Source of the DNA: Atrina japonica
Lineage: Eukaryota; Mollusca; Bivalvia; Pterioida; Pinnidae
Length of the DNA: 64,000 nt
Assembly: GCA_030159075.1 (NCBI GenBank)
Contig: BROG01000043.1
Span: 1,684,001-1,748,000 of the forward strand
Direction: 5' to 3'
Position 1 is the stretch's first letter. Every line of letters begins with the position of its first letter. Both the position numbers and the translations under genes were made by a program. The notes beneath the pieces were generated by a model. The model was given only the letters and a program-made list of their open reading frames with translations, had not been told where the DNA came from and did no database searches. Positions 53,966 to 64,000 of this stretch are shown here, piece after piece.

Positions 53966-55737
53966 GGATCCAGGGATTTTAACTTCCGCAGTAGACTTCA
54001 AAGCCGGTTCGAACGTATCCTGACTTGTGTTCTGTGAGATAAAATGATAAATCTGATAAACGAGATAAAATCTTTTAATATAAAAATAAGCATTCAAGGT
54101 ACCTTGTTTTTAATACCGTGACTGATTGACCTTTAAGTATACAATTTTTATTTCTGTTTTTGAATGTTCATTTGGGTGAAGTAAAGTCCAATGCAATTTG
54201 ATAATATCACAACACACAGATGTTGGCTTTTATATTTTTATCGTAATCAAATGTATAAATAGATTTCAGTGATCGAACTCACATGGAATTAAAAATTGTC
54301 AAAAACATCATATTGTCTCCTTTGAACTATATCGGCCGTACTAGACATTCTGTTTGCTATGTTAATAGTAGTATTACCCTACGTTTTCAACTTCAATAGC
54401 CGGACCCACGAAGTACAGACTAAACGATACATATCTGAAGCTTGCATTAAATGATAATTTTAAAGCATTGGTAACATACAAATTCAATGAATATTCTTTA
54501 TAATTCCAGGTAATAATATAAATATTATAAACATAATACCAAAGTTATAGTTTTCAAAAAAAGGTCATAACAAATGTTCAAATATAATATTCCTATATAT
54601 ATAAGATTCAATTTCCACTTCGACTCCCATGAGTTATTAGCTTATGCAGATTCACTGTCTTCAAGAAAATAATTTGTTAAGTAATTAAAATCTTGTATCT
54701 AATGTGTCAATATAATGTGAATATAATGTCAATAACACATTTCAATCGACACTACCATATTTTTAGTAAACAAATCGTATACGCATTCATCTCAGCGCAT
54801 GTAATATTTTTTAAATATCACTCTGCTTATTAATATCATCAATAAATGTCTAGTCAGTGTGAAAATATTCAATACTTACTGTATAATGAAATTGCAAGAT
54901 ATTGTGAAGAGGTTTGATATTATGAAAGGAAAAATGACATCACTATGATTTGAAACCAATCGAACCTTTAGCAAATACTTCAAGAGGTAATAAGTAATAT
55001 ATGTACATATCAAATACATGTGAAAATTCAAACTCATTGAGAAATATGGTTGTCAAGAAATGTTTTAAATGAAATCATTACATACTGTTCTCCACAGTAT
55101 CTAATCCCATGTCTTTATTTCAGAGGTTTGCCCAAAGGTCACTTTATTTATACATTGTATTATATACTTCCTTACAAACAACTATTTGACGTATTTTATT
55201 TCTACATTTATTCTGAAACCGTTCCAGAAAATAGCATCATTGTATGCACCAAGTAGTCAGATCTTTTATCTTCGAAGAAGGTAACACCTTGTTCGATTCC
55301 AGTTCCGTATCATACCAGATGAAGTATTATGGAATTACATACAATTACACCTCCATTATAAAGGCTACATATGATGGAATGATATGCACGGCGCTATACA
55401 TAGGATAAGTCACAGATGTTTTAAAGGTGAAGATAGGGGTCGGGCATGGCTGTATATAATCACCTTCATCTTTATGATGACCATTGTCGAGATAAAAGAG
55501 ATGAGCGTCATAGTTTCTTACAGATGAGCTTAAAAATAAACATGTTGTGTTGTGATAGGTAGTTAATTAAATAACCGTCACTACTTTGGCATCAGTACAC
55601 AATACAAGTCAAATTATTCGTCACTTTGTCTACAGCTCCTGTTTTTTCCGTATTAAAATTAAAATTATTGCTAAACCACTCATTGGAATCATATCATATG
55701 ATAAACATTGGCCAGTATTACGTCTTTTGCAGAAACG
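53966..55737. other. Intergenic; dispersed repeat copy near 54525-54590
   Basis: ATAAACATAATACCAAAGTT and GGTCATAACAAATGTTC match the family at 39855-40050. Nothing else was recognised; the ORF at 53771-54097 (-) largely overlaps the SINE. Confidence 0.5.
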
Positions 55738-55900
55738 AAATGCTTACTCCTCCATGACACCTGACCCCACCTCTGTTTTGTCAGAGGTCCGTGTATGTCC
55801 AGTGGTGACTAGATTAGTTTATTATCCCCTGGACTTCCTTAGGATTTATACATCTGTATATGTGATTTCTAATTATTATATGAATTATAGTCTTTTAAAG
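55738..55900 (+). mobile_element. Penelope-like retroelement 3' tail, + orientation
   Basis: TGCTTACTCCTCCATGACAC, CTGACCCCACCTCTG and GAGGTCCGTGTATGTCCA are collinear with the - strand tails at 27878 and 45912, but the 3' terminal part differs, which suggests another subfamily. Confidence 0.65.
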
Positions 55901-56108
55901 CCATAAAACAAAAATAAAAACTGTTGCGTATTGCGTTAAATATCAATAAAACACCACTGCAATACAATAGCCACAGATAGCCACTATATAGTGGAGTCGT
56001 TTAATTTAATTATTACGCATGTCACAGGTAAAGATTAATCAGTGTAGAAGGGTTAAAATACATTTAGATGTATACAAACATACATACGACATTTGTATCT
56101 CTATAATA
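55901..56108. other. AT-rich spacer
   Basis: Nothing recognised. Confidence 0.4.

Positions 56109-56183
<75 letters not shown>
56109..56183. repeat. (AT)n then (GTAT)n microsatellite
   Basis: About 64 bp of AT followed by GTATGTATGTAT. Confidence 0.96.
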
Positions 56184-56184
<1 letters not shown>

Positions 56185-56189
56185 TTAGT

Positions 56190-56355
56190 TAATCTTGCAT
56201 AACGGCCACCTTTACACAAGGATTACCTGTTAATAAAAGTAAGTTTTTTCAAGTTTTTCCCCTGACTGCATACTTCATACTTCAGCTAAATTGAACCTGT
56301 ATATAAGGGTCACCTGCCCATAAGGGTAAATATTTTCTGGTCCCTTGAGTGGCTC
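56190..56355 (+). mobile_element. Relic of a TIR element with internal ATAAGGGTCACC repeats
   Basis: CATAACGGCCACCTTTACAC, GAACCTGTATATAAGGGTCA and CCTGCCCATAAGGGTAAAT are short internal repeats, then TGGTCCCTTGAGTGGC. This resembles the ends of Tigger/jerky-type elements from memory. Confidence 0.4.
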
Positions 56356-58653
56356 ATCTATACAGTTTTCACGGTTTATATGTACATATAAACTGCTTTC
56401 TGGATTTAAACGGCCAAACTTTACATTATCACTTCAAATAATATAATAAATATACCAAGTACGCCATATCGATGAAACATTGTCATGAATGCATGTTCTG
56501 GCGTTTAGCATAATATAATGCAAATTATGATAATTGTATATATAAATTTTTATATATAGCTGTAATAAAAGCTGTAACTGTTATCAAAGTGAAGAAATTT
56601 CAAAATGATTATATCAATTTAATGGCCTTTTCCTTCAATATTAAATTGAAACTAGATCGCAATTTAAGATTTATTAATTGTATTTATGCTTTAAAAATCA
56701 CATCATAATTTTGAATGTTGTATATAATTTCTCAATTACCTAATGGAAACGTATATTTTAATTTAAAGTTAAATGGAATATACTATTTATATTGTATGGT
56801 TGGAGTATAAATCATAAAAATATTCTCATCTACGAAGTATTTTATGAATTTAAATATTTTTAGATAGGGCATACATGAGTAGAAATATTAAAATTTCGCA
56901 GTTTTTCTTGTTTCAATAAACCAAACCAAAATGATAAAACGTCATCCATGAAATATAAAATTTTGTATTTGAATGATTTTTTCAGCTTAAAGTAGTACTA
57001 AAAACATATCGACAGCTGCCTTCATGCAGATGGAAATAAATTAATGGTAGAAGTTTATTTTATTACATTTGATTAAAATTACACTACCGAATAATTTTCC
57101 ACAAACAAGTGATAGCATGATAACAAAAAAATACCAATAAATTCAGTTTCCCGCCAATTCTAAACACCATTCGATAGTGGATAAAATATTCCTTTCTCTG
57201 CATTGATGCGTTTAAACATGACATAAGTAAAGACAAAGCCTAACTTTCATAATTAAGTGCATTTCAAATGATATGTAGTCTCAGTTTCAAGGGAATAACG
57301 TTATCGTTTGAAATGTGCGATCAGCTTCACTATCACGTATCAATTGGAGACGAACTGATTTGTTGCTTTCTGATATGACTATTATGACGTTTCTTTTCTA
57401 TCACAATTGAAATGTTGAAAACCAAAGTTTTATTCAATGCTCTAAATTCACAACATAATTTTAAAGGCTGTGTATGCAGAATTGTTAACACGAAGTCCCG
57501 ACGCCGATTTTACTAATGTTTAAACTTATAGGCAGTTGTAACATACATTTCCATAAGTTGACAAATTCTGTCATTGAGCTGGTGGAGTCATATTTGTTGT
57601 AATGACACGGTGCTTAAGATGTCCTGTCAGATACATTTTCACATTTTAGACATTAATTATACATAAGGTGACATTAAATAGTCTTCCCTTTTGTATAAAC
57701 CGAATTACACAAATTTCCTGGACTTCACTGATTCTAAAGTTCAGGGTATGAAAGCTGTTACAAATTTGAATAGATAAAGTATTTTAATTTTTCAGAATAG
57801 AAATATATCTCGTATCATTGTCATTAGGTGTATTACGGTGATAATCGATATCTTTTTGTGATAAAAGGACTTGATTATGTAATATCAGTGTCTTGAAATT
57901 TGTGATTTGTATCTTTACTTAATATAAATTATCATGACAAAATACTTCGACAAAGTGTCTTTGTTATAAAATCGTACATTGATGTGTTTAGTGGATAAGC
58001 AAATTGTCACCACGTCAGATAGTATCCCGGGAATTGGACTTCCAAATTCTTAGCACGATTGTTGATATATCCATATCCAATCATCACATCCATGTGTAAT
58101 TGTCCTCCATTTTTCAAGTTCATTGTTGATGTATGGAAATTAATCCGACGCAACATTTTATGCAATGCATTTTAATTTTAAAGATATTTCAAATATGCGG
58201 ATATTGGGACGTCAACATGCGTGCAGCTAGCTACATCCCACGATGTGAGCAGAGAAAATCCAAAATGGCAAAACGGTAGATACACCTGTCCAATATGGGA
58301 CAGAAAGGAATATACACCTGACTGGCGAGAATCTGTAAGCAAATATAATGTTTGACACACCTTTATGTATGGCAAGCCATCACATTAAAGAGTTAAACCT
58401 TTTTCTAAGTTAATCCTAGTTTTCCTCCAGTCAAACCTAGTTTTCTCAACAACTGGATTAAAATGTCGTGTCGTCCTTTCATTGGGTTTAAAGAGTCACA
58501 CGACTGCTTTCCATGTTTCAATGGATGGTCAGTAGCAAAATGAAAATGACGGGTGATCCAATATTAGCTTAAGTAGAAAGTTTCCAAAACGAATTGGCGA
58601 TTGTGTACGGTTGCAATTGAAATGAATCCTCTAAAAGAGAAATGGTCATCCGC
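56356..58653. other. Intergenic, nothing recognised
   Basis: AT-rich, no exon-like segment or repeat structure found. Confidence 0.45.
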
Positions 58654-58678
58654 AATAATAATAATAATAATAATAATA

Positions 58679-58709
<31 letters not shown>
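58654..58709. repeat. (AAT)n microsatellite, left flank of tandem element
   Basis: AAT triplets with one AGT. Preceded by GGTCATCCGC, an echo of the element's terminal motif. Confidence 0.95.
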
Positions 58710-58710
<1 letters not shown>

Positions 58711-60969
58711 TAGAGCTGACGCTTTTTGCTGAAGCAAAAAGGGGTCATCCGACCAATGCTGAGGCTACAGCTTTTATACAGCTTCAGGTGAACAATAGAG
58801 CACAGCTCTAATTCTATTAATTTGATACCAAAATAAGATTTTTTAAGCGAATGGCCGAGCTTGAATAAGAACGTTGTTCCAAAGTGTGATGATTAATCTC
58901 ATACCTTTGAGCTATATTGACTCGATAATTTGAAATTGAGCTGTGACCTTGAACTTTGACCCGATGACCTTGACACTTTTTGCAAATATTCTTCAACCAA
59001 TTCTGTACAAATCTCCAACAGTATTATATAAGTTCTGTAGTTATTGAGCTATTTTGAATTGAAAACTCCAAATTGAGCTTTGACCTCGACCTTTGATCCG
59101 ATGACCTTGAAACTTTGCACTATTATTATTCTGCAAATTCCTTACATATAATCTTCAACACTAACATATATATGACAGTTCTATACATTTTGAGCTATTT
59201 TGATTTGAAATTTTCAAATTGAGCTTTGACCTTGACCTTTTATCCGATGACCTTGAAACTTTGCACAAATATTCTTCAGCGTATTCTCTACAAATCTCCA
59301 ACAGTAACATATATATATAAATGTTCTGTAGTTTTTGAGCTTTTTTGATTTGAAAATATCAAAATGTGCTTTGACCTTGACCTTTGATCTGATGACCTTG
59401 AAACTTTGCACAAGGATTCGTCAGCGTATTCTCTACAAATCTCCAACAGTAAAATATATATAAAAAAGTTCTATAGTTTTTAGCTATTTTGAGTTGAAAT
59501 TTTTAAATTGAGCTGTGACCTTGACCTTTGCACGAATTTTCTTCAGCCTATTCTCTACAAATCTACAACAGTAACATATATATAAAAGTTTCATAGTTTT
59601 TGAGCTATTTTGAGATGTAAATTTCAAATTGAGCTATGACCTTGACCTTTGATCCGATGACCTTGAAACTTTGCACAAATATTCTTCAGCCTATTCTCTA
59701 CAAATCTCCAACAGTAACATATATGTAAAAGTTCTATAGTTTTTGAGCTATTTTGGGTTGAAAATTTCAAATTGAGCTGTGACCTTGACCTTTGATCCCA
59801 TGACCTTGAAACTTTGCAAAAATGTTTTTCAGCCTATTCTCTACAACTCTCTAACGTAACATATATATAAAAGTTCTATAGTTTTTGAGCTATTTTTGGT
59901 TAAAAATTCCAAATTGAGCTGTGACCTTGACCTTTGATCGGATGACCTTGACATTTTGCACAAATATTCCCCAACTTAAACTGAACATCTTTCTTATGCA
60001 TATGTCTATAGTAAAAGTGCTTCGTTTCTGATATATTACAAGTTAAAATTTTTAGAAAATTTTCAAAATGACCTTTGACCTTGAACTTTGAGCCGATGAC
60101 CTTGAAACCTAACACAAATATTCTTCAGTCTATTCTCTCTACAAATCTCAAACAGTAACATATCTATAAAAATTCTATAGCTTTTGAGCTATTTTGAGTT
60201 GAAAAATTTCAAATTGAGCTGTGACCTTGACCTTTAATCTGATGACCTTGAAATTTTGCACAGATATTTCTCAACATATACTGAACATCTTTCTCTGTAT
60301 ATGTCTGCAGTAAAAGTGCTTCGTTTCTGAGATATTTCAAGTTAAAATTTTAACAAAATTTTCAAATTGAGCTGTGACCTTGACCTTTGACCCCATGACC
60401 TTGAAATTTCACATGAGTATATTTGAGCACATTTCCTTTAAATCTCCTATGCATATGTCTATACTAAAGTTTAATAGTTTAAGAGATATTTGGATTTTAA
60501 AATTTCAAATGCTTCTGTGACCTTGACCTTGAATCATGTGATCTTGAAACTTTTGGTGCATATGCAGCTTGTAAAACTGAACAACTTTTTAATGCATATG
60601 TTTATAGTAAAAGTGCTTACGTTCCGAGATATTTTGACATTTATATGATTTTTGACTTCAAAAATTTAACCCCTATTTTGAGCCCCTAGCGAGCTTTTTT
60701 CAGGGGACACTCAGATCAAATTTAAAACAGATGTACACAACTACAACCTTTGGCCTTTCTGAAAATCTAAACAGATTTGCTGTAGCTTCACTAGTTACGG
60801 AGGAGATGATGTAACAAGATCGGACATCAAAAAATCGAAAAAGGGAGATAACTCTTAAAAGAGAGGGAAATTTGAAAAAATGAGAAAACCAATTTTAGAC
60901 ATTTTGATGCTTCATATTTGCTGAAAATTTGAGCGAAATCGATCCAGCCGACCTGAAGTCGGATGACCC
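58711..60969. mobile_element. Composite element: 12-bp inverted ends, terminal hairpins, 12-unit tandem core (Helentron/HINE-like?)
   Basis: GGGTCATCCGAC at 58742-58753 is perfectly inverted at 60958-60969. Outside the left end lies the hairpin CTTTTTGCTGAAGCAAAAAG (58722-58741); at the right end CCGAC-CTGAA-GTCGG (60948-60962) forms another. AAT microsatellites flank both sides. The core is a tandem array. Subterminal inverted repeats, hairpins, a tandem core and microsatellite borders recall non-autonomous Helentrons (HINE) and the pearl elements of bivalves; the class is inferred. No ORF of note. Confidence 0.7.
58930..60560 (+). repeat. Array of about twelve 143-bp units rich in TGACCTTGA
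   Basis: Units start near 58938, 59073, 59221, 59366, 59510, 59632, 59775, 59915, 60068, 60214, 60368 and 60512, each with GAGCTGTGACCTTGACCTTT, GATGACCTTGAAACTTTGCA and TTTTTGAGCTATTTTGA. TGACCTTGA (reverse TCAAGGTCA) occurs about 22 times by hand count. The fifth unit lacks the second site. Confidence 0.93.
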
Positions 60970-61022
60970 TAATAATAATAATAATAATAATAAAATTAAA
61001 AACAAATAATAATAATAATAAA
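60970..61022. repeat. (AAT)n microsatellite, right flank of tandem element
   Basis: Two AAT blocks separated by AAATTAAAAACAA, which repeats once more just after. Confidence 0.93.
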
Positions 61023-63460
61023 AAAAATTAAAAACAAATTTTGATCAAGTCCATCGAAAGCGAGAGAACATCATACTTTTTTAACTTTCATAATCATTTA
61101 CAACCATTTGCGAACATGTGCAATACTCCCTAATCAGCATACTGGTATTTCGCTAAAAATATGCTGCAATCCGAACTATTCGTAAAACGTCTTAGCTTTC
61201 GTGTTTAAGGAGTTTACGGAATGAAAACATTTTAGAAACACGTTATAAAAATATAACGGCTCGTGAAACTTTACAAAACAGAATAGATCCAGACACACTG
61301 TGTCAACAGGACGCAGTTGTAATGAGCTTACAAAGCATATGATTTTCACATAAAAGTGTTTACCGGAAGTACAATAGCATTGTAATATTTTAAAGGAAAT
61401 TTGTTCTTACATAAAGCGCGAAGGGAATTTCAGAAATTGCTATTTTAGGCCCAGATAATGTCAATGTAGTTTGTATGTACAATTTGCGTTAAATGCACGG
61501 TGTTTTGTTTGACATTAATTACTCTTATGTTATTACTTTGGCAGGTTTTCTGACACGATGATTATTTTGACCCCTTTATCAATCACTACTCCCTAACTAA
61601 GAGTGATCTGCTGGATGTATCATCACATCGTCTGACCCGGTTAACGATATTTGATGTATAGTGCTGGTTGAACAAATCCCCAGACGGAAAACAAAAAGCT
61701 GGTATAGGAAAAGATGAACGAGGCAAAAAATACCTGAAGAATAAATATTACAATATTAATGTTGTGTGTTTGCAATAGAAATGTTTGCTGAGTCACATGA
61801 TCACGTGCATAATACGAAATAATTGAATAATCTCAATTTAACTCTACCTAGACAATTAGCTTCATAATTGTCGACTGAAGTTTGCCTTTTGCCCTAATCC
61901 ATCACTTAGTTTCACTGTATTTTCTTTGTTTAAGGAACAATCTAATTCATTTTCTTAGTAGTTTTGAATTAATTAAAGAGTCTTTGCAGTGAACCATCGC
62001 TATAACGCCCATTCCGTGTAAAATGGAAGACAGATAGGAACCTAAATAATTTGACATCAGGATACTTAAAGTGCAATCTCCTACATTTTAATTAAATAGA
62101 TGGTCACTGAAATTGCAATAGGTTCTTTGATATCTATGTGTAAAGAGAAAGGAAACGATAGCACAGCAGCACAATGATGGCATATGATGAAAGAACAGAA
62201 AATAGTGTTTGTAATCATATCTATGTCACATTCTACATCACGACATTTTATCCGGGTAAAGACCACTGGTTTACCGCAACTAAACAGTAAACTTCCTCAC
62301 AAGCATATCCGTATGTCTGCGCGATAGGCTTTTGTTGTAAGACATCAAGTGTGATGTTCTGACTGCTCGTCCACTATTAACATTAATCTATACTCAAGAT
62401 AGGGAGCTTCACGTCAATTAGCTAAAGCATTTTACTACATCATTTTTTCCGACTGGGAGGGAAGTGTTAGGAAGTTGCTTGATTTCAAATATTTGTGTGG
62501 GAAAGTATTTTGTTAATCTAAAGAATATTGAAAACTGGAATATTTCAAACATTAATTTGATGGCATTATATTACTTTTATATTTTATTCCAAACTAAACA
62601 TTCCCCTTTTTACTCAATTGCATAAAAACCACCAAATGTTAATTATAAAGCGAAAGTTTTCAAAACTAATTAATTTGATAAAAAAATAGAAGAATGCCTG
62701 AAAAAGGTTATGTAAACATTTAAATACATGCATTACCAGGATAGTAAGCGGAATTGTTTTCATTATTTTAGGGGCACCGAACACTGTTTTGCCCCCCCCC
62801 CCCATTTTAATCAAAGACTTCCTTGTCGATGTTTTCTAGCAAGAACTCACGTAGAAATTATGATGGATGCAAGGAATCACATCGGAAAATTATTATGATA
62901 AGATTAATAACTATGACTATGAGGTATAAAAATATTTGTAAATGACAAAATCACGAAATATGTATCACCAGAGTCCATCTATCTTGTACAACAATACGGG
63001 GTGGGAAATAATATCTATTCCATAATAACATAGATATATATTTTATAACCTCATTTGTTATAGAAGTGAATCTCGGTACCTCGAAATACACGGGATAACA
63101 AAAAGCTCTGAGATTTTAAGAGTTCGACGTTTTCAGAATTCTGGAAATCGACATTTCGACCGATATAATATTTTTCTTAATACTATACAAAATAGGGATA
63201 TTTGGGGTTTTGTTTCCGTAAATTGCACGAATTGTTGTCATACAAAAAATCCTCGTATCTAGTTTTCAAACATGAAAACAGTGTAAATGAGTTATCTTTA
63301 GTATGTTTCCGATGACGATATAAACGGTCGTCGAGATATAAGTCATATAATGTTACGGTAGCCTACAGAACCGCTCGATTTTAAAGTTACAATACCACTT
63401 GGGCTGTGAAACTTGTACTCGAAACCATATTTTAAGACGTGTCTTTATACATTTCTTCTG
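61023..63460. other. Intergenic; two more pogo-like end relics
   Basis: CAGTGAACCATCGCTATAAC at about 61987 and AGTGAATCTCGGTACCTCGA at about 63064 resemble CAGTGAAC/CTCG-type ends of pogo/Tigger elements. A poly-C tract lies at 62793-62804. No coding was seen. Confidence 0.4.
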
Positions 63461-64000
63461 TTTTGTTGTCAAACACCACTCTGATTCTACAAATAAATAC
63501 ATTGAAGTTGAATAGAAAACTTGCTGGAATTTCTAATAGACAATATATTTGTAATGTTCGGAAACGCTGTTTTTCAACAAACTGTAGGCATGGAACCAAT
63601 TCTGCCTCTTTATTGACCGACCTGTTCCTTTATTCATAGAAGCAGACTTCATTCAGAAACTGCTGAATCAAAAGAAGAAAAAGCTAGCGGTGTCCTTTCA
63701 TTTCACATTTAGATATATCGACGACGATTTGTTAATTAATAATGGCAATTTTCACACATATGTCAATGAGATATATCCCAGCGAACTACAAACGCGACGG
63801 TTTCGGCTTTTCCATCGTAAATTTTCCACATTTAAGTAGTAATATCCCACAGTCACCCGCATATGGAGTTTATATTTCACAAATGATCCGATTTGCCAGG
63901 GCTTGTTCAACATATGAAAATTTCATATACAGAGGTAAACTACTCACTGACAAATCATTGACAGAGGGATATCGACAACCGCATTTGATGTCAACTTTCC
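63461..64000 (+). pseudogene. Penelope-like reverse transcriptase fragment, runs off window
   Basis: The + strand reads VVKHHSDSTNKY, LEFLIDNIFVMFG-like, QQTVG, then a damaged IPMGTN region, KKLAVSFHFTFRYIDDD (YIDD kept), NGNFHTYVNEIYPSELQ, then SIVNFPHLSSNIPQSPAYGV, RFARACSTYENF and GKLLTDKSLTEGYRQPHLMS. About 35 residues between SELQ and the INFP block are missing compared with the copy at 47.4-49.7 kb. Several stops and shifts. Closest within the window to 46399-46830 (shared LLNQK...KLAVSF). Confidence 0.8.

Noticed and set aside
59388..59403. CTGATGA followed by CCTTGAAAC, resembling a hammerhead ribozyme core (also at about 60240)
   Set aside because: Only four bases lie between the conserved boxes, too few for stem II, and the words are part of the TGACCTTGA repeat unit.

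Overview
The window looks like nuclear DNA of a bivalve mollusc. It is AT-rich and intron-rich and carries very long microsatellites. Its repeat families (a Penelope-like reverse transcriptase with an IPMGTN-CAPLLA box, tRNA-derived SINEs with a shared 3' core, AGCTCACCTGAACCA palindromes, a TGACCTTGACC-rich tandem element) are ones I associate with oyster, mussel and scallop genomes. The species cannot be fixed from sequence alone. No bacterial operons, CRISPR arrays or rRNA genes are visible.

Left quarter (1 to about 15.7 kb): one real protein-coding gene on the + strand, the GET4/TRC35 orthologue. I rebuilt eight coding exons from splice sites and protein similarity: 920-998, 3142-3223, 6161-6316, 8257-8395, 9610-9750, 12182-12257, 14106-14175 and 14434-14549. 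They join in phase and end in the family's acidic ELD-type C-terminus. The 5' exons (about 40-50 residues) lie left of the window. The introns and 3' flank are full of inverted-repeat DNA elements: four CAG(G/A)G-ended elements, one of which holds a nested TTA-flanked Harbinger-like element, plus foldbacks and short tandem repeats.

Middle (about 16-45 kb): mostly non-coding. It holds degenerate minisatellites (17.1, 18.5, 26.9, 30.2 and 39.0 kb), large microsatellites, pogo/Tigger-like terminal repeats at 18.0 and 24.9 kb, an unidentified 209-codon lysine/arginine-rich ORF on the - strand next to the latter, a possible start-codon exon at 19.6 kb, and fragments of retroelement 3' tails.

Right part (45-64 kb): a graveyard of one Penelope-like retroelement group, with a frameshifted but nearly full-length copy at 47.4-49.7 kb (-) and fragments at 45.9, 46.4, 55.7 and 63.5 kb. 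A copy of its tail at 47.5 kb contains a 64-bp palindrome that is absent from the sister copy at 36.7 kb. There is a SINE with a perfect 11-bp target-site duplication at 53.7 kb. At 58.7-61.0 kb a 2.2-kb element has 12-bp inverted ends, hairpins, flanking AAT microsatellites and a core of twelve roughly 143-bp units, most of them carrying two TCAAGGTCA nuclear-receptor half-sites. I found no confident host gene right of 15 kb.
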